A stretch of DNA of 64,000 nucleotides from Coix lacryma-jobi var. lacryma-jobi. Lineage: Eukaryota; Streptophyta; Magnoliopsida; Poales; Poaceae. This document shows positions 53,131-64,000 of this stretch, piece after piece. Each line of letters begins with the position of its first letter. The stretch's first letter is position 1. Location of the stretch: the NCBI GenBank assembly GCA_009763385.1, contig CM019825.1, positions 15,871,121 through 15,935,120 of the forward strand, in the 5' to 3' direction. A program made the translations under genes and the position numbers. The notes under the pieces are model-generated. The model saw only the letters and a list, made by a program, of their open reading frames with translations. It searched no databases and was not told the DNA's origin.

Positions 53131-53647
53131 GAGGGGGAGGGGGCGACGGGGGCTCCGGCGATGTGTCAGGACGACCGCGGCGAAGATGCGTAGGAGTACA
53201 GAGAGAGGTAGGAGGCGTTGCGCTGGGTCGTGGAGCTGTGGGGACTGGGAGCGCGAAGGGCACACTAGTAGGGCCACGAGGCGATGGCGCAGAGCGTGGG
53301 CCTGTGGGAGGACCACGCCGGTGGATTGTAGCTGCGCTGCGCCTGGGCGGCGCGTCGAAGCTCGACGACGCGATGTCCTTTTTTCCTGCGGCCCTGCGGC
53401 GCAGGTTTGGCGAGGGTTGCCTCGTCTGCAGGACAACGCGACCACGCTGCGGCGTAGAGGGCAGGCCGGTGTGGCTGGGAGGCGACGGCGCGGAGCACAG
53501 GCTGGGGCGGTGGATACAACGGTGGTGCTGGGGACGAGGCTGTGGAGGTTCAACAGCGGGCGAGGTGAAGTGGGCTGGTTGCGCCGGCGCCTGAGCGGTC
53601 GTGCCGTGGTGTCCGGCCGGCGCTGTGTGCAGTAGGGGCGAGGCGGG
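53131..53647 (-). other. GC-rich coding-like block interrupted by SIRE-D
   Basis: Minus-strand translation is rich in Pro, Ala, Arg and Ser and runs open for over 170 residues into the duplicated segment, but frames are also open on the plus strand, and no domain is recognisable. The block resumes at 55782 after the solo LTR and then fades near 55860. It may be the first exon or promoter-proximal part of a captured gene. Confidence 0.3.
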
Positions 53648-55781
53648 TGTAAGTGCATCTAGCCCTTTAGTGGGTTTTGGATGATTGAATGACAACACGA
53701 TTAAAGGTCTAACAAGTTTGTTAAGTATTGAACAGGAAAATGATTATCCTACATACACTTCGGTTATGATATGTTATATCATTTGAAGTGTGTCAATGGT
53801 TCAATTAGAAAGGCAAACTTGGTGGTGTTCCATAGTTTGTTGAAGTGAAAAGCCAAAATGATGTGTCGTTGTAAAGAATCTATTTCAAGCACAAGACAAC
53901 AATACAAATGAAATCCAAAGTAATATCTTAAATATTATGGGACATCTATATGGTTCATATGAAAGCAAGCATAATTGATTTGTCATATGAGACATGAGGT
54001 CTTGCATATGGAATGGTCTCATTTAAAGAGCTTGCTATGAAATAAATGTTGATAAAGATATTTTCACTTCATGGAATTCAATGTATGCTTATTGTTGATT
54101 CAAATCATGGTATGACTTGGATTGGCTTGTGAGAGTGAAGATAGCAAGGAAAAGGCTTCGAAGGACCAAGTGTAGGTGAAGGGCAAGCGACAGCTTGGGC
54201 GCCGAAGGACCATGGCTGTGGTGAAGAAGAAAGTACTTGCATTTAGTCATGTCACTAATCAAGCTAAAGGAAGTTATATTATGAGGAGGATCAAGTTATT
54301 GTTCAACTTATTCACATTGGTTGAATTGGATCAAGTCACATGCTCAAGATGGATATGCTCAAGTAAAAATGAAGATGAACATGTTGGTATCCTCTACTGA
54401 TCGATGATTATTGCAAAGATATGACATTGTTTGATGAAAGTTAACTCAAGAGGTTTGAATTCGATTTTATTTAAACTTGAGTTTATAGGTATGCCGTACT
54501 ATTAAGAGGGATGCAACATGATGATGATTGATTGTTCCTAAGTGCTCATTTGATCAATTATAAACTCCCTACACTCCCCCACAAAAATTTCCTTTGCTTA
54601 ATTCTTATCTCAGGACAGAGCACCCTTCCCTGGAATTATTTTCATCCCTACCCGAATATTCCAATTGAGGCTAAATATTGGCAACCGTTTGAACAGAGCA
54701 CCATCACCTGGAATTATTTTCATCCCTACCCGGATATTCCAATTGAGGCTAAATATTGCCAACCATTTGAACAGAGCACCCTCACCCAGATATATCTTCC
54801 TCCCTACCCAGATATTCCGGTTCACGCCAGATCTAGACGCCCAACGGTCAGTTCGCCCAGGCAGAGGGGATTTGGGTGTGGTTGCCCTCTCCTCTCATTC
54901 TAGCTTGCTCATTTTTCATTCCCCAACACTTTGAACAAGCCCTAGCTCTCTCTCTCTCTCTTAAACTCCCACACTCCCTCTCACTCTTGCTGAAATCCCC
55001 ATCTTTGTGAGTGAGATTGGAGTGAGTTCTTCGTGGATTTCAACTTCGGGAGTAAGATTCATCTCTTGAGCACTTGTGGCATTCATCAATCTTGTTATTG
55101 GCATTTGTTACTCTTGGAGCTTGGCTCCTAGACGGTTAGGAGTCGCCGGAGAGCAACCAAGGATTGTGGTGTGCCTCGGCAAGTTTGTGAAGGCTTCGAT
55201 TCCGCCTCCGCAAGGGAAGGAATCAAACTAGTGGATTGAGGGAAGCAGTTGAAAGAGACTGCGGCTAGAATGTATCCCGTAGTGGTCACTCATTGCCTCC
55301 TCAACGGAGAGTAGGACTCGAGGGAGTCCGAACTTCGATAAAACAAATATCTTGTCTCATCACATTTCAATTTGATATTTGTTTGTCTCCGTCTTTGTGG
55401 GTTGTGCTAGATTATATGCAGGTTTATGTGTGGTGGCATAACCCTCTGTAGGCACTTGCAACTTGTGTTGGAAGTTTGGAATCAAAAGGAGCAAAATCCA
55501 ACAAAGAGATAAAGTGCTCGTTTATACCGGGCATTGGTCATTGTGTTGATTTTGCTATACTCAGTGTTAATCATCTGTGTTGCAGGTGTTAGGCTCCTAG
55601 GCTTATTTAGCATCTTTCATATACTTTGTGGCTCACTCAAGAGGGGTTATATTACACTGATTTGGAGTTTCCATTTGGAAACTCTAGTTCTAACCGTTCC
55701 GCATTTTAAGGTGTTAATTTTCAGAAACGCCTATTCACCCCCCCCCCCCCCCTCTCTAGGCGACATCCTAGTGTCCTTTCA
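53648..55781 (+). mobile_element. SIRE-D: solo LTR of a SIRE-type Copia element
   Basis: A 2134 bp segment TGTAAGTGCATC...GTGTCCTTTCA flanked by the 5 bp duplication GCGGG (53643-53647, 55782-55786). The C-run followed by TCTCTAGGCGACATCC near its end matches the layout of the other SIRE-type LTRs. It contains no gag or pol. Instead of a GGAC palindrome array it has a 78 bp direct repeat. It inserted in the GC-rich block. Confidence 0.85.
54615..54848. repeat. 78 bp tandem repeat in the SIRE-D LTR (about three copies)
   Basis: Copies start at 54615, 54693 and 54771 with ACAGAGCACC. The first two are nearly identical (CTGGAATTATTTTCATCCCT, AATTGAGGCTAAATATTG); the third is diverged. It occupies the LTR region where the related elements have palindromes. 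Confidence 0.85.
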
Positions 55782-56472
55782 GCGGGGAGCGCGGAGCACG
55801 CGCGTGGGCAGCGCGGCCGCTGGGGATTTTTTTAACCGGCGAGACTTTTCTGTGTGAGGGACGTAAGGATAGGGACGATGGTGTATGTTACGTGGGAGAT
55901 CTCGTTGCGTGGCATGGGTGGTTCGAGAAGGCAAGTGGTGTGGCCGTCATGCAATGGAAAGCTATGGGGACAGGAAGGATCGGACGGTTACTGCGCGTGT
56001 ACTGTGGATGAACAGGGTTCTGAGTGTGGAAAACGGGAGGTTAATAGTGATTGGTCACCACAAATAGAGGTCTTTATAGATAAGACCATGAAAAAACATG
56101 TTAAATAGATATGCAATTAGACAAGTGTTCCTCAAACTGAACTACTAAATTGAGGTCTGACCACATGGATAGTTGGATTTCAATCAATTAATCAATTAGA
56201 CCCAACTCTAGTTGCAGTGATGATGAAATTCAGGCCTTAATTTGCAACGCTTATGCATTGAGCAAAAGAAGAGATACTTCTCAGCACTAGTAACCGGTTA
56301 AAATCTTTACATTAATTAGTTTGTGCTCCTGATCAGCACACATAAATTAGTAGTGAAAATAAATAAAGCAAAGAAGAAAAAATAGGATAGGAAGAAAAAA
56401 AAAAGCCGAATCACTCACACGATGGTAAACAAATTTTAAACTACAGATTGTGCATAAAAATGCCAGCCATAC
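55782..56472. other. unassigned DNA right of SIRE-D
   Basis: The GC-rich block continues to about 55860. An open frame at 55854-56108 has no recognised domain. The remainder is AT-rich. Confidence 0.3.
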
Positions 56473-56596
56473 CTCAGTATGCATGAAAGGTTGAGTGAGA
56501 AGAGGCATTATATGGTAACCCACATCTTGTTGATTCTGTTCTCTGAATGAACAATAAGATAATGCAGCTCTCAGCCTATAGCTTTGCAGATCGATC
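56473..56596 (-). pseudogene. exon-like fragment with splice sites, protein unknown
   Basis: On the minus strand TTTTTTTTTGCAG precedes a 124 base segment open for 41 codons (IDLQSYRLRAALSYC, then REQNQQDVGYHIMPLL), followed by GTATGGCT, a good donor. The phase is 1-0. No adjacent exon is recognised, so this is probably a fragment captured by a transposon or a remnant of a gene. The parent protein was not identified. Confidence 0.45.
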
Positions 56597-57130
56597 CTGC
56601 AAAAAAAAATGATTTTAGTTACAAAAAACAGGAAGATTGCTGGTAAAATTAGATCACAAAATAGAAATTATTTGTTATGGGGAGCCCATGGTGTAAATGT
56701 CACTTTAAAAAGGTGGAAATCACCTATAAGCAGATTATCTACAGTAGGTACAACCTAAGCCTTACTATTGTTGGTTTTGAAGTAGATAAAACATCAGAAT
56801 TGAAAGCAGGTTCACTGAAGTGTGCCATGCACCATCGAGATCCTTTGAGCCTACATCGAGGTACTTTTGGATTCACTCAACAACACGCAAGAATATTACT
56901 AATGTAGAATTGGTAACAGCTTGCAGCGTTCAAATGTTTTGTGTAATTAATTGATGATTTTTAGGGAGACATATTGTCTTATACCACAAGTTGAGAAATA
57001 TCTTATGTCAGAAAGAAAAAAAATGATAATCTTTCAGCTGATTCACTGCTTTATCGATGGACAAAAATAATAAAAGGGAAAAATAACAAAGGCATGGAAA
57101 TAAAAACTTGGAACTGTCCTCAAGGAATCA

Positions 57131-57350
57131 TCACAAACCTTTGCGAGTATTCCAGATTTCCCCATATAATATAACTCCCTTTGGAGGTCTGATCCCAATA
57201 CTCATATGTGTTAAGGGAAGTTCAATTGTTTCTTCGATTTCTTGAATCAGAGCATCCAAGGCACCAATGCCAGCATAAGACTCCAAAGGTGCCTTTCCAA
57301 CTTTCATGACAGAAACAATAGGGTCAACTTTGTCTCGAAAATACCAAGCA
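57131..57350 (-). pseudogene. fragment of 26S proteasome regulatory ATPase RPT2
   Basis: The translation VDPIVSVMKVGKAPLESYAG, then IGALDALIQEIEETIELPLT and IGIRPPKGVILYGE is clearly the segment just before and at the Walker A motif of RPT2 (proteasome regulatory subunit 4), an ATPase of the 19S base. The Walker A loop itself is destroyed (GEIWNTRKG where GEPGTGKT is expected) and about six residues before IGIRPP are missing. Only one exon is present; no neighbouring RPT2 exon is found on either side. It is a pseudogene fragment, most simply captured by a Helitron or similar element. Confidence 0.85.
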
Positions 57351-58436
57351 TTGACAAAACATAAGGGAAACATTTGGCCAAACTATTTAGTAAATAAGCA
57401 TTCAAATGAAGAAAGTACATAAGACACAGAGCAGACCACTTGAAGAGCAGCATTGTGTCCGCTAAAACAATCCTGAATAAACAAACTATTGTATATATAT
57501 AAAGGCAAACCTCTGACATTGCTGGATTCTTTTAAGAGTGCCTGACATTGCAGAGCTATAGATGGACATACCATGCTGGATTGTACCTCCAATGCCCAGC
57601 TTGCAAACCAAATGTCCTATTTTTCCCTACCTCAACCAGTTTGACTTTGTAGGCAAAGCTCTAACAGATTGCCATGAGCCCTATTGGACTTATGTCATGA
57701 AAAAGCATCTGGTACTACATGAGACAAAGTCTACGAGTTGTTTGATCTTGCATTATAGTCACACATATTGGCCATGCCTCGAATAAAACTCTCTTTTGCT
57801 AATTCTATAATCCACGGAGCACAATATTTCACAACTATATGTGCCCAGCTTTAAATAGCAACACACGTTGAAATCAGAAATAAATAGCAGCTAATGTTAT
57901 ATTCCATACAGTTCAGAGTCAGGTTGCAGTCTACTTTCTTTACGTGTGTGTGCCATCAAATTTAATCCTGCAGCCATGGAGAGGGCCACACATTTGTCCT
58001 TCATGTTGGCTTCCAATGTATGAAGAACAAAAAATTATAAAGATATTTCCCTTCAATACTGTTAGCATACACATACTAAGATTCAATCCAAAATATCTAG
58101 ATTTTTCTGTTTATCTTCAGATATTATTTCCCTACTTCTACACTTGCTACTGAACCTCAGAATGTGAACCCAACTACAGTCTTCTTCTGTACATGATTTC
58201 ACTAGAAAAATGCAGAAAAACATACGCACATTCAGCAAACTTTTTTAAAGAGTTTACTGCCTGTATAATTTTTTCCTTAGATTATATATATATATGTGAT
58301 CCAATTTAATTCATTTCCGCATTCCTGCCATATTGGTTAACTCTAATATTTTTATTACACTTCACAGAAACTCCTACTGTTCACTTGTTGCTTACCTCTA
58401 TGGTTTACGCATTTCATGTCCTACTTCAAAGCATAA
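57351..58436. other. unassigned AT-rich DNA
   Basis: No further RPT2 exon or other domain was recognised. AGAAACTCCTACTGTTCACT at about 58370 recurs on the far side of the next MITE. Confidence 0.35.
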
Positions 58437-59252
58437 GAGCATCTCCAGCAAATCCCCAATATAACTCCCCCAATAACATGATAATGGGGATACCCCAATA
58501 CCAACTTTTGATTTATTGGGGGAGTTGCTGCAGCAGTTCACCAATAAATCATCCCCAATAGAGACGGGTCCCACTTGTCAGCGAAATAGGCTATATTTTC
58601 CTCCCTTCTCCTTTTTCTTTCCCATGCGGTCATTTTCTCGGGCCTTCTCGCGTCTCGCCCTTTCTCTCCACCGCCGCCGCTTGTTCTCCCTCCGCCAGCC
58701 AACTCTTCTTCTCCCTCGCCAGCCAACTCTTCTTCTCTCCCGCCGGCCACCTCCGCCGCCGCTGCTCGAGCACCTCCACCGCTGCTGCAGCTGCCGATCC
58801 GGTGGCCAGATCCGCGAGCTCGAGCACCTCCGCCGCCGCTGCAGCTGCCGACGTCGGCGCCCCTCCTCCCGGCAAGGCGGCCAGGGCAAGTCCGGATTCA
58901 ACACCCGAGTTCCGGCGCGGCACCGACGAGCAAGCTGGTGCCATCCTCGCGCTGTCCTCGCCGTCCGACGCCTCCTCCACGGCTATAGCGCCGGTCCTGG
59001 GCGCGTGGAGCGGCGGTGGCTCATCGGAAACGCCATGTCCACGCGTGCGCGGGAAGAAGAAGTCCGACAGTTGGGATGCGGGTATGTTTTCGGGGAGCTA
59101 CATCTCCCCCTCTATTTGGGGGGAGTTGGACTGTTTTTCGGTGGCCACCAATAGTTGGGGGTGGGAAAGGGGATCTGCTGGAGTAACTATTTTGATTTAA
59201 CTCTCCCAATATGGTAGTTGGATTGGGGAAAGGGGATCTGCTGGAGATGCTC
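58437..59252. mobile_element. MITE with GC-rich cargo, TAA target duplication
   Basis: GAGCATCTCCAGCA and TGCTGGAGATGCTC are perfect inverted ends, flanked by TAA on both sides (58434-58436, 59253-59255). The 3 bp TAA duplication suggests PIF/Harbinger type. The outer parts are AT-rich (CCCCAATA motifs), but 58600-59050 is strongly GC-rich with Pro/Ser/Arg-rich frames on both strands, as if an exon had been captured. AAAGGGGATCTGCTGGAG occurs twice near the right end (59166, 59230). No known domain is recognised in the cargo. Confidence 0.7.
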
Positions 59253-59255
59253 TAA

Positions 59256-59599
59256 TAACTGAAACAGATGTGCAGGCATTTTTTTGGCATGTGCTTCAAA
59301 CAGATGTATAGAAACTCCTACTGTTCACTTGTTGCTTATTCTTCTTGAATATGTGAAGCAACACAAGGAGGCACGTGCTTCAAACCCAGGAAGGGAATTT
59401 AACCCTATATTTGCGAGGGGCTTCTAGCCCAGAACCAGCGTCCACGTCACCCTAATTATTTTCGGTCGTCCGATCTCGGATCGTGTGGCCACTATTGTCT
59501 AGAATAGATTCGGTTGGAAGCTGATTCTCCTACTCTTTGGCCGCTTTCACCTGCCTCTTCTCTGATTCTTGCGCTTTACCTGGCTTCAGTCCGGCTTCG
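59256..59599. other. flank between MITE and promoter-like block
   Basis: Contains the second copy of the 29 base direct repeat (AGAAACTCCTACTGTTCACT onward, about 59311). CACGT and CCACGTCACC lie near 59440. No coding sequence is recognised. Confidence 0.35.
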
Positions 59600-59725
59600 A
59601 CTTCGAAACTAGCTCGTCACATAAATACGAAGCTCTTCCTTCCCCCTCCGATCCAGCTCGCCCCTCTCTCTTTCCTGATTCCGCTCCCTCGACTCTCTCT
59701 GTCTCCTCCCAAACCCTAGATCTAG
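59600..59725 (+). promoter_or_regulatory. possible core promoter
   Basis: CATAAATAC near 59619 resembles a TATA box and is followed by a long CT-rich tract (CCTTCCCCCTCCGATCC, CTCTCTTTCCTG), typical of plant promoters with a pyrimidine patch. AAACCCTAG near 59711 is a telo-box-like motif common in 5' leaders of growth genes. No experimental evidence is available and no clear protein follows. Confidence 0.35.
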
Positions 59726-60560
59726 ACGCAGCGCCGCGCCTCCCCACTCCTTTTCTCTATCCCTCTCCTCGTGGTAGCGCAGACGTCCCACGGCGCGGCG
59801 GCGTGGGGTGTCCATGGGTCCAGCGCCCCCAGTACCCCACGCCGCGGCACAAGTCCAGCCCGGACCCTGTCGTGGGGCCGGTGACGGCGAGGGACGCCCA
59901 CGAAATGCTGCGGTGGGTACGGGCGAGCAAGGCGGTTGTAGCTTCGTCGCCACCCCCGCCGTCGCTCCGGCTGGCCGTAGGCCTAACATCAGTGGTTGCT
60001 TCCCTACTGGGAAGCGCTAGCCAACGGAGACCGAAACCCTTGCTCGTTGGTTGCTTCTAGATCTGGACGCCCAGCACAGCTGGGCCGGGTGACCCAGGGC
60101 GACGGTGGTCGTCAGCACGGCGGCCTAGCAGTGTGTGCAGCTACGGCTGATTCAGCCGCCGCAGCCGCCCTCACTGGCCGTGGGGGGCGCGGGCCATGGG
60201 CTACGCGTGGCCTGCAGCCGGCCGCTAGCCCGGCCAGCGCAGGTGGCTGCTGCGGCTGTGGTCGTCGCCAACCAGCCGCCGCCCTCGAACTGGTCAGTCC
60301 GCTAGCCCGGCCACCACGGGTGCGCAAGTGGCCGCTGCGGCTGTGGGCGTCGCCAACCAGCCGCCGCCGTCAAACTGGTCAGTGCTTCGATGCTCCCCTT
60401 CCACTGCACAGGTCAAGATGCTCTCTCTTGCTCCTGTCTCCTTCCCTCGCCGACACTGGTGGCGGGCATCAATCTAAGCTTGCCTGCTTTGTTTTCCTTG
60501 TGGGAGAAGGCCCACTGGCGGATCTAGTCTAGCGGGTTCGGTGCTCCTGCGCGTCTTCTC
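59726..60560 (+). other. GC-rich block, possible leader or non-coding exon
   Basis: Strongly GC-rich with overlapping open frames on both strands, none with a recognised domain. GCCGCAGCCGCC and GCGGCTGTGG motifs repeat, including a duplicated GTCGCCAACCAGCCGCCGCC (60265 and 60348). It could be the 5' part of a transcript that continues into the T-rich DNA to the right. Confidence 0.3.
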
Positions 60561-63500
60561 CCCGTGCTTTGCCTCCCTTCGCTTTGTTGTGGTGTCGCAG
60601 GGGCCTGGTACCATGCCAGACAGATCAAATCTTCTGGCCGTCTGGCCTGCTCCACTTCTCTCCCTCCTTCCCTAAACTCTCTCTCCCTCGGTACAGAGAT
60701 CTTGATCTGTCTCCCATCTTACCTGCAACGAGCAAGCTCGTCCAATGTCCATTATCCCTGCTGGTTTGGGGATGATCTGCACATCGTGGGCATAACTGAG
60801 ATCCTTCACTGCAAAGTGTGATTGGTTATTTTATTCATACTGTCTACTGATGAGGCCATGGGGATTGTGCGATGATGACCTTTTTAGACTGAGATAATTG
60901 AATTGTGCGGTGATGGTTGTTTTATTATTTCTTTCTTCCAAGAAGCTTGCAGTTTTGCCTACCGTTTTAGTGACAGATTGATGGCGTTGTTATATCAGTT
61001 GCACATTTTCAGTTTGGTAGTCAGCATACATGCATTGCCAATGATGGCTTTGCTTCACACAGTTTTTTGGATTGTTCTACTGCTAAGCACACCCATTGCC
61101 AGCGATGTGTTCTGAGTTAAATTGTTGGCAAAGTAATTTGGCACTTGCTGTATCGTATTCATTGTGATTATCTTGACAGTTCTCTTTGACATGTGCTCTT
61201 TTGTTTTCCTTAGTTGCCACGGTCTGTTCCTTTGTTACTAAGCATAAGTCTATCGTTGCTGATGCCTTTGCTTCACATGATTTGTTACTAAGCTGTTTCA
61301 TGTTCTTCCCATATGTGACTTAATTTGATTATGCCAAATAATTATTTAGCACAATCTGTTCATTTATTACTGAGCGTAAGTCCATCGTCGGTGAAGCCTT
61401 GCTTTACATGATTTGTTAGTTGTTCCATTACTGAGCACACCCCATCGCCAATGATGTATTCTATTTGTACTTTACATAAGAATGCCTTTTTTGCTAGGCA
61501 AAATTCCCAGATTTATGTTGTTCCCATAGGTGAGTTAATTTGATTATACCAAATAATTATGTATGCCTCTTCCTCTACTCGCTAATTCGATTATAGTAGT
61601 GCCGGTTACCTCCAAATTTGGGGATGAGATGATTGAGGCTGCCTCAGCTTAACCTCCAATCCAAATTAAAAAGAAAGAAATGACAGGTTCAGTGGAATTG
61701 TGCAGTCACATTGTTCTCTCTGCAGCGCCGCACACTCATATAACAAAAAAGGAGATTAGACTCAATATTATATGCATGTTCCAACTAGGGTTGTCGCCTG
61801 CCTAATTCCAGGTTTGGTTCATCCAATCAGTGTCGTCAGCGCAGGCCATTCAGACTCATGTATGCTGCTACCTGATAGCTTCCTGAATTTTGTTTTCCTC
61901 AATACCTGGTGGAGGTAAATGAATTATGTTCACTTATTGAGATGGTAGCTCGATACTGGTTGTGTTTTCAGTTTTTTTATTTAAATAGTCTTGCCCTCAT
62001 TGCTAAGTTTACTATTATTCTTACTGAATGCAGAGACTACGCATGCAGATGCAGGCATTGGCTTTCAAAATAAACTTCTTTCTCATTTTTAGATTAGACT
62101 TAGATACTTAGTTTATTGTTTCCCTGCACATTGTTTCATATAATTCCTCATACCTTATTTTCCTGCGTTTGCTAACAATTGCTTTTGCATAGCAGAAACT
62201 TTTTATTTACTTCTCAGTCTCCATATGTACAAACCAATTTTAGGCACTGCCAATGTTGGTAAGTCATCATCTTTTCTCTTTTCTTTTTGATTCTTCAAAC
62301 TATATTATACCTGTCCTGTTATTATAAACTGATTTTTTCCTGATTCTTGTGCAGTGGGCAGGTCATATTTTGTAGTGACTTAGTCACCAAAAACAGCTGC
62401 TAGCCAATCCGTTGATTTGTTGTTCCGGTGAGAATCTTTTTTGGTCTATTTTACTTCACAGTTTGTTCATGCAACGATTCCGTTTGATTGTAATTTTCCA
62501 CATACTAAAAAACGAATTCCATTACAGTAGTAACCCGTTTGATTGTAATGGTGTCAACCTTGTTTTGTTCATTGCAAAAGCTCTAATGTTTGCTCACTTA
62601 CAGAGTTCAGAAATCATGGATGTTGCCTACTTTCATAGGTCAGACATCGCGGGTTTGTTTTTATGTCCTCACCGAGTTTTTTTGGGTCATGTCGTATTGG
62701 AATTTGTCGGCGCTAATTTTCCTGCTGCAGTGGGCACGAGGTGTCTGTCCCTATGTTCATATGTTTCTTGCATTTTTATGCCATCCGATTTTGCTTATTA
62801 AGATATTACTGCCCTCCTATTCTTCACTGCTACTCTTAGTCTGCTGTTGTAGGCAGGTTGTTCCTACAACACCTTGTTTCTAACTACTGGTTTTTAAATT
62901 AGTTTAATCATTCTATGTTGACGTTGGACTGAAGTTGAGTTTTTGTTGGATAGATTACATTGTATGCTTCCTGCTCAGCATGCACCAAGGTAAATAGCAT
63001 GCTGCCTTATGGGTACAAGCATAAAATCTAGCATAGTACCGACAGATGTATTTCAACTATTTTTGAAACTTCTTGTCACCTTAGCTAAATTATACACATT
63101 TCCCCCGAATTAGTCCATTATGCCTCTGTTCATCAGACCTGCTACTTATCATTCATGTTTTAGCGTTCTATCCATTTAAAGATGATCACATTGCTATTCT
63201 ATTAATGTCATTCAGAGTTACCACTTTTGTTTGCCCTTCTTGCATTGTGTCTATGACATTTTATTATTGCTCTCCGTGGTGCGTTGCCATGTGTCATATA
63301 CAAATTGATGTCTCCATGGGATTACTTTGGACTATAAAGTTTACATGTTGATTGTCACACATTTAGTGGTTTGGTCATTGATTCTCACCTCTTATTACAT
63401 ATGTAAGCTGGTTTTGTAGCCAATGGATTCTTGCTAAATCACTCAAATTCAGAGGTTGGTTTCACTGTTTTATTTCTGGTCCAGAGGTTTGTTCTACTAT

Positions 63501-64000
63501 TTTGTTTCTGATTTCTGATGCAGCTTAGTTCATTCTTTAATTTCTGAGCTCTATATTTATATGGACCTTGCATTTTTCCTTTTCTGCATTGTGATTCTTA
63601 CACGAACTACAGAACCTTCTCCCCCTTCCTAGCCCCTATATTGATCTTTAAGAACTTCTTCCATGAAAATAATTGAGCTCTAAAGCTCAGTACCCTATCA
63701 AATATAATAAATTCATGCCCAGTAACGCCTCTATATGTCATACCATCTTGCTCTATGCCTATATATGTAGTTATGATTGCATCCATACTAGATTTGCAGT
63801 ATTGATTACAAATGATATTTGAGCTTTATGATTACTGCTGTATTTACTTACTTTGAATTTGTAGGACCAGTGGCACAGTGCTCAGTGTAAATTGGTGTAT
63901 ATTTCCTTGAAAATCTAAAATTTAAGTTCTATTATTTGGCTAAATCGCTTGCCATGGATACATATGTTTTGGATCATGCGCTAGGGATTGAAAACTATAA
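60561..64000 (+). other. T-rich intron-like DNA, no protein recognised
   Basis: The plus strand is T-rich with repeated acceptor-like endings (TTGTGCAG at 62348, TTCTGATGCAG at 63514, CTGCTGCAG at 62722), as in plant introns read on the plus strand. Short open frames occur but none shows a domain. This would fit long introns of a gene starting near 59.6 kb and continuing beyond the window, or a non-coding RNA. Confidence 0.3.
61010..61562. repeat. diverged repeat cluster, about three copies
   Basis: AAGCATAAGTCTATCGTTGC-like segments followed by GCTTTGCTTCACA.GATTTGTTA occur near 61020, 61240 and 61372. TAATTTGATTAT.CCAAATAATTAT follows in the second and third (61322, 61528). CTGAGCACACCC.ATCGCCA and its variant appear at 61082 and 61432. 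The period is irregular, about 140-220 bases. Confidence 0.55.

Noticed and set aside
57131..57373. Functional proteasome RPT2 gene
   Set aside because: Only one exon-sized piece exists, the Walker A motif is destroyed, residues are missing, and no neighbouring exons are found.
59569..60060. Protein gene in the GC-rich block at 59.5-60.5 kb
   Set aside because: Frames are open on both strands, composition is low-complexity, and no domain is recognisable; listed only as an unassigned block.

Overview
The window is plant nuclear DNA from a grass, probably a panicoid grass of the Andropogoneae (sugarcane, Miscanthus or sorghum type). The evidence is a CACTA transposon with GGGGCGGTT-type subterminal repeats, long-LTR SIRE/Maximus-type Copia elements, an Athila-type Gypsy element, a Cassandra TRIM and many short MITEs. 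Only one intact host protein gene is recognised: a cysteine-rich receptor-like kinase (CRK) on the minus strand at 27.1-29.7 kb, for which six exons can be joined in frame. No bacterial-style operons, CRISPR arrays, tRNA genes or rRNA genes are seen.

Layout. 1-3.1 kb: GC-rich repeats and an unassigned stretch. 3.1-26.8 kb: a remnant CACTA (En/Spm) transposon on the minus strand, enlarged by nested insertions. An Athila-type Gypsy element (3369-19288) lies inside it. The left LTR of that element holds a Copia element (SIRE-A, 3735-10618) and its pol holds a Cassandra TRIM (14731-15480). A second Copia element (SIRE-B, 21221-25704, plus strand, truncated) sits inside the CACTA transposase gene. 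27.1-29.7 kb: the CRK gene. 30.0-32.3 kb: MITEs and unassigned DNA. 32.3-47.2 kb: a chain of hairpin-ended MITEs joined by (TA)n microsatellites, one of them split by a 13 kb Copia element (SIRE-C, 33741-46845, minus strand) that carries an 861-codon accessory ORF between pol and the 3' LTR. 47.7-51.1 kb: a 3.3 kb solo LTR of Gypsy type. 51.3-58.4 kb: a Helitron-like 3' terminus, then DNA carrying exon fragments, including one from the proteasome ATPase RPT2, and a solo Copia LTR (SIRE-D, 53648-55781). 58.4-59.3 kb: a TAA-flanked MITE with GC-rich cargo. 59.5-64 kb: a promoter-like GC-rich block followed by T-rich, intron-like DNA without a recognised protein.

How the parts relate. The nesting gives a relative order: CACTA is oldest, Athila-type and SIRE-B came later, SIRE-A and Cassandra came after Athila. 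Most coding copies are broken by TAG stops or frameshifts. The most unusual signals are structural. The (TA)n-linked MITEs share one end architecture (a terminal palindrome, an AT spacer, half of the palindrome again) although the palindrome sequence differs between families. The SIRE-A LTR holds six evenly spaced hairpins whose stems differ by paired changes. SIRE-A itself has inverted rather than direct terminal repeats, yet a proper 5 bp target duplication. All comparisons were made by eye; no alignment or database search was run.
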